IMG/VR virus record: IMGVR_UViG_3300034283_001581 | Location: 1 to 35,626 of that record | Direction: 5' to 3' (one strand) | Origin: a virus | DNA length: 35,626 nt | Shown: positions 8,101 through 16,154 of the stretch, one piece after another | Layout of the letters: the number at the start of each line of letters is the position of its first letter | Numbering within the stretch: the stretch's first letter is position 1 | Made by a program: the position numbers and the translations under genes | The notes under the pieces: model-generated | The model's input: the letters and a program-made list of their open reading frames with translations, nothing else | Database searches by the model: none | What the model was told of the DNA's origin: nothing

Positions 8101-10220
8101 CGCCTAACTGGAATCAGGGACTTGGCGCTGGCCGTGGCCACCAAGGGCAGGATATTGGCGTTGACGTTGGCACGACCATCCATGCCATTGAAGATGCGGT
8201 TGTCGAAGGAATAATCAAAGGATTCAGCAGGGACGGCAACCCCAGAGCTGGCGATGCGGTCATGCTTCGCTATCTCAGCGGGCAGCTTGGCGTTTACGGC
8301 CACATTAAGCCGCTCTCTGGTATCGCCCCCGGTCAGCGTGTCAAAGCCGGCCAGCAAATTGGAACCATATCGGACTGGGGCGACAACAGCCACTTGCACT
8401 ATGAGCTGTGGAAGCGCAGGCGCGGCGCTGGCGGCGAACTGCTTGACCCAACGGAAAGATTGCGCTCTGCAATGAGCGGCAGGCGTGCCAGGCCACCAAT
8501 GCCAGCCACTTCTTCCCAGAGAAGGTCAGGGCCGGCAATGCTGCTCCCCGGCGTAACAGGGCCGGCATTGCAGCCGTCTGCGCCCGCTACGACGGACAGC
8601 ATGTTTGACCGGCGGCAATCCTCTGCCCGCCCCGGTATTGGCGATCAATTTATTTCGCTGCTTAGCAAGCAAGGCGGGTTTGAGGATACCGCTGGGCCTG
8701 CAATCGCGCAAAAACGGCTGCCGACTTACGCTCCTGCGCCGCTGGCACCGCCGACCCTGCCGGCATCGCCGCAACTGCCAGCATCGCCAGCGCCGATGGC
8801 GATGCCTGACATTAAGCCGCTCGCAACAGAGCTGCGCAAGCAGAACAGCGAGCTACTGCAGAGCGTGCAACTTGCCAACAAATTAGAGCAAGTAGAAAAT
8901 GGTCGCCTACTACTTCAGTTGTCGAGCACCAGGGAAGTGCGCGATCGACTGGAAGATGCCACCAAGGAACTTGCGCTTGAATCTAAAATTGCCGAACTCG
9001 GCAAATCTTTAAGTGACAACGATCAAAGCAGAGCAGTAGAAAGAACTCGCACAGCTTTTGCTGCTGAAGAATTAAATAGGCTTGAGCAGCAAAGCCTGGG
9101 TTTTGCTAATGAACTGCTGCAAAAAGGCAAATTACAGAAAGAAGAGTACGATTCTATAACAAGGGGGCTTAGGGAGAGAATTGGCTACGAAAAAGACTTG
9201 CTCCAGGTAGCGGAAGACAGGGCCGAAGTCGCACGGCAAGAAGCATTTAACCAAAGGTCCGGGGAGATTGTGCGCGAGACTCGGCTCGTTGGCGCTGGCT
9301 TGCGTGCTGGCCGCATCGGGGCGGAAGCGCGTGCTTTTGAGGAGGAGTTGAGACTTTCCGGCGATGTTGGCAAAGCGAATCAAATGGCCGATAATACTAA
9401 GCGGCTTGAAGATCAACGACTCGTCTGGGCTAATCTTGAAAAAGATATTGTCAGTGTATCCGATGCAATCTCTGGCGCTTTAACAAATGGCCTGGTTGAT
9501 ATTGTAAGCGGCGCCAGGAGCATCCAGGACGTAGGCCGCGACATGCTCAATAGCATCGCTGGCAGCTTTGCGGACTCCGCGCAACAGCAGCTCGGCAATC
9601 TAATGCAACGTCAACTCGGCGGATTGCTTGGCGGCCAGCAAGGGCCACTCGTCAAGATGCTTGGTGCCGGCGCGGAGGCGGCCGGTCCGCAAGCGCTGGG
9701 TGCCGCCTCCATGGTGGCCTCTGGCCAGGTTGCAGCATTCGGCATGGCGCTACAGACAGTCGCCGCTCAAATGGCCTTCTCCAGTGCCCTGGGCGGGGGC
9801 TCAGCGTTGTCCGGTGCGCTGGGATCGGCGGTTTCCGGCGCCGCGCCAAATTTGTTCGGCAACGCACTGTCAAGCAACATAACCGATATTGCATTCGGCG
9901 GCTTTCTTGCTAACGGTGGCACGGCACAAGCCGGCAAAGGTTATGTCGTTGGCGAAAAAGAACCAGAGTTTTTCTTCCCTGGCGTTACCGGCAGGGTAGT
10001 GCCGCGCAGTGACATGGAAAAAGCCGCTGCATTAGGCCAGTCCGGCGGGCAGGCTGATCCGCTGGAGCTGGATTACACTGTGACCGAACGGCAAGGCGAG
10101 CGCATGGTTACAGAGGAGCAAATGCGCAGAAACAATGCCCTGCTACTTAAGCAAGCGCAAGCCAGAACGCTTGCTTCCATGAGGAACAATAAAGAAGTCC
10201 GTGACTTTGTGAACATCTAA
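5136..10220 (+). CDS. tail tape measure protein with M23 peptidase domain
   Basis: A 1694-residue protein, by far the longest here, that sets tail length and is ejected with the DNA. Residues 1-530 are charged, helical, coiled-coil-like and rich in Arg, Gln, Glu and Ala. A glycine/alanine-rich hydrophobic region follows (about 545-620), then more coiled coil. An M23 (lysostaphin-type) metallopeptidase domain lies at about 990-1110: H1002-x-G-x-D1006 and H1086-x-H1088 are the expected zinc ligands. It would cut peptidoglycan cross-links during DNA entry. A proline-rich linker (about 1195-1230), a further helical block and a hydrophobic C-terminal region with G-G-F-L-A-N-G-G and E-P-E-F-F-F-P-G motifs, typical of tape measure C-termini, complete it. 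ATG 5136 gives M-A-D-Y-T-G-L-I-R-V. Its TAA overlaps the next ATG. Confidence 0.93.
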   Translation: MADYTGLIRVGIEGLGQIRQLNTELERANRLINGLEGAEANVRQAGESASRNVAAARDRMSRAGFERTRAYRTFENTSQRIDPATNRYLPGGPNATARRLSANNLLLAERETREAARNLREQEQNRRLIAAAEGRYARAVNRAADIQERTGERRNDQELRNRQTMQGIGNASRGNYLTNLFQGRQREFARGGGGAGLSQELQQQARNVRGAWDLATAGGRENLQLMQRIATEMAGLLRQQNKLERAQRTARRRIDTAARAAGGAVDKGLATEVSLNDRTFNDRLRESKERAKRESDLFKASSKEAGKDFDQRLQNRVRERQAEQRSAVRDLNTRSSWQKALSEMESRKTVSDRERSKRFREKSLAEEKRQADLGIGVNAPTRIGGPVKRTGAIPMGGGIDSGIMPRALPSSKILESRIANAGQRQPTRLDDLQAASQKKLAKEAERAAGSLGRFGAALEREEKRRASLGIGTPGGAGGSTRRGNAIPMGGQGGRQGMFNQYASPAGPGNPIGVGEFQRIQKAQREQQRQQGNQKGFFQGDLRSAIGDALIGGAFPALFGQGLGASAGGLAGGLAGGAVGGNFGFGLSLVGTAIGQVVDTTIGKLGSLGDALGSASDSIKGLEDAGFRVRDSQKVQIAQLEKVGRGYDAQAVALKEVESRLGPGSVAQIEKLNEAQKQLSDSWAALSLQLGVSLIPVVAEAASLIADLFGRSPGGSGSGAAPKSTRPRKPSEVLADIDASIALNQTLKAGNREYASLVRDAEDWRRDNEDKIFQMRRQGVDIEKQKSDLRLDVENKIFDMRQQAATLEADNTRARAQLAINSFGLGLDRRADAIGGRAGDFIAQVREYLQARDQGESELQAKEKTAKLQIAANERSLQQYILQVSDKVASIARTVEDYKRDQEKFRFESSRRIEDYRIKAEDYIYSRVKDRYEYAIGSEQEILRIKMEAAAALGAALPADAGRVLSGTGPTAVGMAGLANPLGAQSSGRAPNWNQGLGAGRGHQGQDIGVDVGTTIHAIEDAVVEGIIKGFSRDGNPRAGDAVMLRYLSGQLGVYGHIKPLSGIAPGQRVKAGQQIGTISDWGDNSHLHYELWKRRRGAGGELLDPTERLRSAMSGRRARPPMPATSSQRRSGPAMLLPGVTGPALQPSAPATTDSMFDRRQSSARPGIGDQFISLLSKQGGFEDTAGPAIAQKRLPTYAPAPLAPPTLPASPQLPASPAPMAMPDIKPLATELRKQNSELLQSVQLANKLEQVENGRLLLQLSSTREVRDRLEDATKELALESKIAELGKSLSDNDQSRAVERTRTAFAAEELNRLEQQSLGFANELLQKGKLQKEEYDSITRGLRERIGYEKDLLQVAEDRAEVARQEAFNQRSGEIVRETRLVGAGLRAGRIGAEARAFEEELRLSGDVGKANQMADNTKRLEDQRLVWANLEKDIVSVSDAISGALTNGLVDIVSGARSIQDVGRDMLNSIAGSFADSAQQQLGNLMQRQLGGLLGGQQGPLVKMLGAGAEAAGPQALGAASMVASGQVAAFGMALQTVAAQMAFSSALGGGSALSGALGSAVSGAAPNLFGNALSSNITDIAFGGFLANGGTAQAGKGYVVGEKEPEFFFPGVTGRVVPRSDMEKAAALGQSGGQADPLELDYTVTERQGERMVTEEQMRRNNALLLKQAQARTLASMRNNKEVRDFVNI

Positions 10221-10753
10221 TGCTTTACGCTACCCACTACATTGAGTTCCTGACTCCTTCCGGCGCTTCATTTCAAGTGCCGCAACGGTATCAGCCTTAC
10301 TTTATCGGGGAAACAAGAACCTTTAACGGCTTGCAGTATCAGTTTAGCCCGTACAGCATTGCAGGCGATATTTCAACTGATGGCAACGAAAGCGGCGACT
10401 TTGAGCTAATCGCGCCTGGCAACATGATTACAACTGCAAAGTTAGCGCAAGCGTCTGAAGACCTAAACCTTATCAAGATTTCGACCGTCTTGCTTGTCGG
10501 CACGCCGCCAGACAACGCAGGCAGTTACCCGACATGGACCGAGCTAAACTTTCTGTCTTCTACTATTTGCGTTTGCGATGCCTATGGCTACACTGACGCA
10601 ATTCCAGACCAGGAAGACGACGACGACAATTTCCCGATTGTAACGCTTAGGCTTACGAATCCCCTTAATTTTGTCACCGGCACCGCGCCAACCCGTAGAC
10701 TCACGGCGGCTCAGGTCGGGCCGCTGCCATCTTCCGGGGGAATCACATTTTGA
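10220..10753 (+). CDS. minor tail protein (lambda gpL-like position)
   Basis: A 177-residue beta-rich protein starting at ATG 10220, which overlaps the tape measure stop (TAATG). It stands where lambda encodes M/L and where many siphoviruses encode a distal tail protein closing the tube end. It has Y-I-E-F-L near the start, an I-S-T-D-G-N-E-S-G-D-F-E-L turn near residue 52, and an acidic run of Asp near residue 135. No enzyme motif is visible. The role is inferred from gene order and the lack of alternatives. It overlaps the following TTG-started gene by four bases. Confidence 0.55.
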   Translation: MLYATHYIEFLTPSGASFQVPQRYQPYFIGETRTFNGLQYQFSPYSIAGDISTDGNESGDFELIAPGNMITTAKLAQASEDLNLIKISTVLLVGTPPDNAGSYPTWTELNFLSSTICVCDAYGYTDAIPDQEDDDDNFPIVTLRLTNPLNFVTGTAPTRRLTAAQVGPLPSSGGITF

Positions 10754-11133
10754 CTTTTTGGCGCAAATGGTCTGGCCTGCCCTGGGGGCTCGGTGCGGAT
10801 CCGAGAGACGGTCGAGCTGCCTGCTGCTTCAGGACCGCTCAGGCGACCCGCGAGGAGCTTGGCCTGCCCTGGCCGGCAGAACTGATGAAAGGCTGGTATG
10901 CGGCTGCGCACGGCGGCGCCTGGGACGACCTACGGCGGGACTGGCATGGCCTGACTGAACCGATCGAGCAGCCTGAGGCCGGCGCATTGATCCGTTTCGA
11001 CCGGGGAGACGACAGCTTTGGAGTTGGCGTGTTACCAGATGAACGTACACTGATCACTGTGCGCCACTACGGGCGCCTAATCGTCGGCCCGCTTGCTGCT
11101 TGCAGCAAGATGAATCTTTATCGCCTACGATGA
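10750..11133 (+). CDS. degenerate NlpC/P60-like tail protein (lambda gpK-like)
   Basis: A 127-residue protein. The opening W-S-G-L-P-W-G-L-G-A-D-P-R-D-G-R-A-A-C-C-F recalls the NlpC/P60 tail peptidases ('yvGrPWvlGgrgPdafDCwGLvr'). A Cys pair (about residues 25-26) sits at the catalytic cysteine position. The later G-A-L-I-R-F-D-R and V-G-V segment aligns with the 'GDLVlfr...HVGIv' part, but Phe replaces the usual His, so peptidase activity may be lost. TTG 10750 overlaps the previous stop, and the gene ends in an ATGA overlap with the tail tip gene. Order L-like, K-like, then I/J-like supports the assignment. Confidence 0.5.
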   Translation: MTFWRKWSGLPWGLGADPRDGRAACCFRTAQATREELGLPWPAELMKGWYAAAHGGAWDDLRRDWHGLTEPIEQPEAGALIRFDRGDDSFGVGVLPDERTLITVRHYGRLIVGPLAACSKMNLYRLR

Positions 11134-14100
11134 TCCCACTTCTTCCCTACGAAAAGCGTCTTGCCGAGATCCTTGGCGTTTCGGAAGAAGTGTATCAACA
11201 ATGGAAGGCGATTACGCTTAAGGCGTCGATAGAGAAGCCAGCAGAAGGGCCAGTATGCGGTCCGCTTGTGCCGGTACTTGTGAACCTGGCAATTTCCGTT
11301 GGCCTTACATTACTGTCGTCCCTGCTATTCCCGCGTCAGCAGCAATCCAGAATTGTTGCCACCAGAAAAACTGGCTCACCAATTACAAGCAACCAGCGGT
11401 CATCGCCGCGTTTTGGGTTTGATTCAATCCAGGAACCAGCACGAATCGGGCAGTTCGTGCCAATCGTTATCGCCAAGCGTGAAAACGGTTTAGGTGGTGT
11501 GCGCGTAGCGATGCCGCTTGTTTGGTCGCAAATCCTAGCATGGAAAGGCTCGCAAATGGCGAGACTTATATTCCTGGCTGGTTCCGCAAACATGGCAGCC
11601 GATGCCTGGGATCCCGCCGGCTGGGCACTTGGCAATAATACGCTTGGCGCTTACACTTACACTGGCGCCGCAATCACCAATTCAGCCAGATACAGTATCT
11701 ACTATTCGCCAACTGGCGGCAGGATAACCAGCGCCGACCTAGTTGCCGGCAGGCAAGCAGGCAAAGACGTTGGAAACTTTAGCAATTACGGCGGACAAGA
11801 TGTTTTTGCGGTCAGCATTGGCGGCAATCAGTACAAGCGAGCATTTTGCATGGCTGAAACGCCATCAACCAGCAGAGCATTTGGCCTCTATGGCTGGTGC
11901 CCAAACGCGATGATGCGCCGGCCTACCGTAACAATCCAACCTACGATTACAGCCAGAATTAGCAGCAGCGACAAAGTGCGGACCGATGATGATGCGGCTG
12001 CGCTTGTCGAGTTACACAAAGGCAAAATTGTTTGGTCAACACGCAGCGGCCTGCGTCAACGCAATGGCGCGAACGTAGTCAGCTCTGACTTTGGCATTAT
12101 AGAGCAGAGTGTTAGCATCGGTGATTATTTGCTTTACGTTTTACACAGCAGCTCCGATGCTGACACAGTAATTAAAGTAGACCAATCAAACTCACGAATC
12201 AATGATGAATTTTCCGCCTTTGAAGAGTCGATGAGCGGCATAGCGTCTTCCGTTGCGGCACTGCAAAACGCTGCTGACTCTGCACTTATCCCCAACGAGC
12301 TTTACAGGATCGGAACTTGCTGGGCCATCCTGGAGGAAAGGAACTCTGCAGATCCCAATGAAACGATTTTTGTTAGCGATGCAGAACAAGAGCCGGCGGG
12401 AAACGGCAATACTGTGTCGTATGTGTTCAGGGTCGTAAAGGCTGGCACCGCGAACTTTATCGGGCCGGGCTTCTTGAACCCGCCGCCACTTTTGACGCAG
12501 ACGGGGAACATAATTCTTCCCGGCGAACACTGGCCTGCTGATGACATATCAGCTGCAGGCAACGGCACCGAAGAAAGGTATAAAACGTGTTCAATGGCAT
12601 CACAGGTTTTCCGCATGGCGGTAGCATCGGTCGGCGCCGTAAGAGCCTTCAAGGTAAGCGAAATACTTATTAAGTCTAGGGTTGGTATAACCGTAAACGG
12701 AATGACGGGCTTTAGAGAATCGCCCACAATACAAAACATCAATGCAAAGGCTGGCTGGAATCAGACCGGCAACGACGCCAACGGAGTACTGTCTGTTTCG
12801 ATCTACACTAGCAGCGGCAGCGAAGTCACGCTCAAGACTCTTAGGTATAGCGCATTCGTGCTGGAGTACAGCGACAGTCGCGGAGCCAGTTGGACGCAGT
12901 TTCCCGAAGTGTTTGCTATTGCCGGCATAACAGGAGAAGAGGTTTACAACTATTTGCGCACTAATTTTCCGTCTTACAAAAGGTGGGAACGCAGGCTAGT
13001 GCCCATAACAAGCTGGGAAATTCGCAAGGACAGCTTTAACAGGATCGTGGTTCTCGACACAAATAGTAGCGGAGAAGTGAGCACTACGGCGGGAGGGGTC
13101 ACTGTTACCACGACTGGATACGTCATCAACCCAACAGAAGAAAGCCATCGCAAAATATCGCAACTTGAGCCATCGCAAAACATTGGCTATGGCTGGTCTG
13201 ACTGGGATTACAATTCCATGTTTGATGGCTACGCAAGATTCGCAGAAGCGTTCCCGTATGACAATGTGCAATCATCGGTCGGCAATGCGCCAGAGCACGA
13301 AATTGCGCAAGTCAATTATTATGATGACCTTGATGCTATTCCCTCCTACGAATTGCTTTGCCCGGTAGGGCTGAATATAATGGCTTCGCTGGAAATCAGC
13401 AGCCTTGCATCTTTCAGCGGCTTTTGCAATAACGGCTATGAAATGCCAAGGCTGCTAAACAATGACAGCAAAGGACCAAGCCATCTCTTCCCGGACTGGT
13501 TTCGCGAATTGATGACAAGCCCCGGCATTGGCGCTTTGCCTCGCACGCAACTAGCGCAAGTCGATAGACCCAGCTTCCAGGAAGCAGCGCAATGGTGCCA
13601 GGACAGAGAGTATTTTTACGATGCAGTAGAAGATGAACCGCTAAACATTCTTGACTGGGCGTCGGAAACAGCTTTAGCGCACTTGCTTAAAGTGGTGCGA
13701 CTAGGTGGTGTTTATTACCTCAGGAAAGCAATCGAGTTTGATGAGCCACTTGATATTAAAGCTCAATTCAACAATGGTAACATTGAAGAGGGTTCCTTTA
13801 GACTGAATAGTATCGACTACATGACAAGACAGCCATTTATTGTGCAAGTTAAATGGCGAGAAGAGTCAACCGGCGCGGAAGCTCCACTGTTTGCTAGGGA
13901 GCGCGTAGCAATGGTACGGATGGCGAGCACTAGCAATAATGCGCCAGTCAAAACGCTTGACCTTTCAAAGTGGTGTACGAATTACAAGCAGGCGATCGAC
14001 GCAGCGTGCTACTACATTCGATTTGTAACGATCCACGATCACCAGATTAGTTTCAAGACGACGCCAGACGTACTAGCGGCCCAGCTCCGCTCTGGCAGTT

Positions 14101-14489
14101 TCTTTATCATGGATTTTGACGCCATCAGCTATGCTACTTCCTTTCAGGGCTTTGTACAACAAGACGGAACAATTATTTCGACTCGCCCATGGGTTCAGCC
14201 ATCGGCGGACGGATACTATAGCGCAATAGTCTGGGACATGGAAAGTGACCCGCAAGAACAGGACATTATTGTGCTCAACGGCAAAGCGTCTCCCGTAAAC
14301 TGCTTCTTTGCTATAAGAGATAGTTCACTTAAGCCGCGTGTTTATGAGATAAAAAAAGTAAACATCGACGGCGAAGGAGTTATCACTATTGATGCGTTCC
14401 ATCATCCCACAGACGCGAATGGCTTCAGCTTGCTTGGCGCAAACTGGACGACGTATCAGACTGACGTAAATTGGGTGATTGAGCTGTGA
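11130..14489 (+). CDS. tail tip / host-specificity protein (gpI-gpJ-like)
   Basis: A 1119-residue protein starting at ATG 11130, overlapping the previous stop as ATGA. This start is preferred to the TTG at 11100. Residues about 40-65 hold a hydrophobic segment (V-P-V-L-V-N-L-A-I-S-V-G-L-T-L-L-S-S-L-L-F-P), as in the lambda gpI/J region. The following part (S-P-R-F-G-F-D-S-I-Q-E-P-A-R-I-G-Q) is the typical opening of phage tip attachment proteins. The rest is beta-rich and Ser/Asn/Gly rich, with a tip-like tail ending in D-A-F-H-H-P and N-W-V. It should form the tail tip that contacts the host envelope. Confidence 0.75.
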   Translation: MIPLLPYEKRLAEILGVSEEVYQQWKAITLKASIEKPAEGPVCGPLVPVLVNLAISVGLTLLSSLLFPRQQQSRIVATRKTGSPITSNQRSSPRFGFDSIQEPARIGQFVPIVIAKRENGLGGVRVAMPLVWSQILAWKGSQMARLIFLAGSANMAADAWDPAGWALGNNTLGAYTYTGAAITNSARYSIYYSPTGGRITSADLVAGRQAGKDVGNFSNYGGQDVFAVSIGGNQYKRAFCMAETPSTSRAFGLYGWCPNAMMRRPTVTIQPTITARISSSDKVRTDDDAAALVELHKGKIVWSTRSGLRQRNGANVVSSDFGIIEQSVSIGDYLLYVLHSSSDADTVIKVDQSNSRINDEFSAFEESMSGIASSVAALQNAADSALIPNELYRIGTCWAILEERNSADPNETIFVSDAEQEPAGNGNTVSYVFRVVKAGTANFIGPGFLNPPPLLTQTGNIILPGEHWPADDISAAGNGTEERYKTCSMASQVFRMAVASVGAVRAFKVSEILIKSRVGITVNGMTGFRESPTIQNINAKAGWNQTGNDANGVLSVSIYTSSGSEVTLKTLRYSAFVLEYSDSRGASWTQFPEVFAIAGITGEEVYNYLRTNFPSYKRWERRLVPITSWEIRKDSFNRIVVLDTNSSGEVSTTAGGVTVTTTGYVINPTEESHRKISQLEPSQNIGYGWSDWDYNSMFDGYARFAEAFPYDNVQSSVGNAPEHEIAQVNYYDDLDAIPSYELLCPVGLNIMASLEISSLASFSGFCNNGYEMPRLLNNDSKGPSHLFPDWFRELMTSPGIGALPRTQLAQVDRPSFQEAAQWCQDREYFYDAVEDEPLNILDWASETALAHLLKVVRLGGVYYLRKAIEFDEPLDIKAQFNNGNIEEGSFRLNSIDYMTRQPFIVQVKWREESTGAEAPLFARERVAMVRMASTSNNAPVKTLDLSKWCTNYKQAIDAACYYIRFVTIHDHQISFKTTPDVLAAQLRSGSFFIMDFDAISYATSFQGFVQQDGTIISTRPWVQPSADGYYSAIVWDMESDPQEQDIIVLNGKASPVNCFFAIRDSSLKPRVYEIKKVNIDGEGVITIDAFHHPTDANGFSLLGANWTTYQTDVNWVIEL

Positions 14490-16111
14490 ACATCATTAAC
14501 GCACTGCCAGGAATCGCGCCAACGGCGAGAACGTTTACGATGGGAACTTGGCCGCAAAAACGCATGAAGATGCGCAATGCGCGTACGGCTCACTGGGGGC
14601 TCTGCAATAAGCCGTCAGGCGACAAAATGGAACTCGCCTGGGAGAATATCACCTATGCGCAAGCTGAGCAGCTTTGCAGAGTCTGGGACGATAATTACGG
14701 CATTTACGGCTCGCTTTCCCAGGCACCGTCGATACCACTGACTGAAGAGATTCTGGCCGGCACCGGTGGAGAGCTGAAAGCCTTGCTTGCGCTGCCGTTT
14801 CCTGGCTCAAGTTGGCACTTTGCGGCGTCTCCACGGGTTAAGGCTGTCAAGGCGGGGCGATGCACTGTTGAAATGCCAATCAAGCTAAGGGCACAAGCAT
14901 TCTACTCAGGGTTTCGATTTTTATATGATTTTCTTGTCAACGGCTCTAGTCTCCCCACGTACAGCAAAAACAGTAACGCTGAATTTACGTCAGTCTTCAA
15001 TGATGCCGTAGACAACTTGCCGCCAGGTTCAACGCTAACGTCAAGACTGGTTGAAGTGGACCCAGATTGGCCGTCCGGCGGAAAGATTATAGTTAAGTAC
15101 AGGATCTTTGGTGGGGGCTTTGCGACAACGCCGTATATTGGCGGAGTGGTCATAACCGGCGGCGACGAGGATCAGATATTCACCCGCGAGTTATCCCTGG
15201 TATCCGGCAAGTTTCCGCTGCATACAATAACGACAGGCGGCGTTGAGAACAACGACTTCGTAATTCCAGACGGATTTAATACGCCAACCCGCCGCTGGAC
15301 AAGGGCATCAGTTCAAATTGAAGGCAACGATCCTATCGGCGGCGGATACGGAGCCTACATGCCTGCCGACTGGATACTGCTAGCGGGACCGACAATATCA
15401 AGAATTACGATACTTTCGGTCGAAGCCAAGCCCTTACCCGCCAATCCTCCCGTGCCTCCCCTGGGTGGAGCGCAAAAGCTAACTCTGCCCGCGTATACCC
15501 CAACCAACTGGGAGCTGACGCTGCCTGGCTATCCTGTCATAACTGCCAGCTTCCGGTCTGCATCGTATCCAGATATTCTTGGTTCGCTGCCTAGTGAATC
15601 CAGGTGGAAGCTAACCTATGAAAACATGACCAGTGTAGAAGCGCTTGCGCTTCTACTGCCATGGAAAGGTACTGGCTGCGGTATATGGCCCCTTGCTTCC
15701 CTGCCGGCGGAAACGGCGGGAGGCGTGGACAATGAAGACTTCAGGAAAAGGCTTACTGGTACAACGTGGGCAATCGAAAGCGAGCCAATTATGCAGTCAG
15801 TAAAAAACGGTCGCTTCACTGTTACGATTGATCTAATTTATGAATTAACATTTGAATCCGTTTACGGCCCGCGAAGTGCGGCAGCAGATTTAAGCCTGAT
15901 CCCCGTGCGCCTAAATACGTCCAATGTAATGTCGATCATGGCACTAGCAACCCTGCCGCTGCCATCCCTGGAAAACGCTGACGCCGTACTCGATCTGGGG
16001 CTTGAGTCAGGGCTAACCGTGGCACTAGCAACCCTGCCGCTGCCATCCCTGGAAAACGCTGACGCCGTACTCGATCTGGGGCTTGAGTCAGGGCTAACCC
16101 CTGTAGCCTAA
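14486..16111 (+). CDS. tail protein with duplicated domain and tandem-repeat C-terminus
   Basis: A 541-residue protein starting at GTG 14486, overlapping the tip gene stop. Two related domains are visible. The first (about residues 20-135) ends in L-A-L-P-F-P-G-S-S-W...V-K-A-V-K-A-G-R-C-T-V-E-M-P. The second (about 330-460) ends in L-T-G-T-T-W...M-Q-S-V-K-N-G-R-F-T-V-T-I-D. Both also share a W-x-L-x-x-E-N/W-E-N-[IM]-T element. The C-terminus carries a 27-residue unit (A-L-A-T-L-P-L-P-S-L-E-N...) present twice. No enzyme motif is seen. Position suggests a baseplate or tip-associated structural protein. Confidence 0.6.
   Translation: MNIINALPGIAPTARTFTMGTWPQKRMKMRNARTAHWGLCNKPSGDKMELAWENITYAQAEQLCRVWDDNYGIYGSLSQAPSIPLTEEILAGTGGELKALLALPFPGSSWHFAASPRVKAVKAGRCTVEMPIKLRAQAFYSGFRFLYDFLVNGSSLPTYSKNSNAEFTSVFNDAVDNLPPGSTLTSRLVEVDPDWPSGGKIIVKYRIFGGGFATTPYIGGVVITGGDEDQIFTRELSLVSGKFPLHTITTGGVENNDFVIPDGFNTPTRRWTRASVQIEGNDPIGGGYGAYMPADWILLAGPTISRITILSVEAKPLPANPPVPPLGGAQKLTLPAYTPTNWELTLPGYPVITASFRSASYPDILGSLPSESRWKLTYENMTSVEALALLLPWKGTGCGIWPLASLPAETAGGVDNEDFRKRLTGTTWAIESEPIMQSVKNGRFTVTIDLIYELTFESVYGPRSAAADLSLIPVRLNTSNVMSIMALATLPLPSLENADAVLDLGLESGLTVALATLPLPSLENADAVLDLGLESGLTPVA
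15939..16099 (+). repeat. 81-bp perfect tandem duplication in tail gene
   Basis: Bases 15939-16018 are repeated without mismatch at 16020-16099, a period of 81 bases or 27 codons. The unit encodes V/M-A-L-A-T-L-P-L-P-S-L-E-N-A-D-A-V-L and the following nine residues. Complete identity at synonymous sites indicates a very recent duplication. Confidence 0.95.
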
Positions 16112-16125
16112 TCGCAGGCTACAAT
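16103..16125 (+). promoter_or_regulatory. hairpin and -10-like element before 16155 gene
   Basis: A 7-bp inverted repeat (16103-16109 with 16116-16122) spans the stop codon of the preceding gene. It overlaps a TACAAT hexamer at 16120-16125, 30 bases before the next ATG. No T-run follows, so it is not an intrinsic terminator. It could be a weak promoter or a structured spacer. Confidence 0.35.
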
Positions 16126-16154
16126 CCACAAATACTGGCGCTTCGCTCACGACC

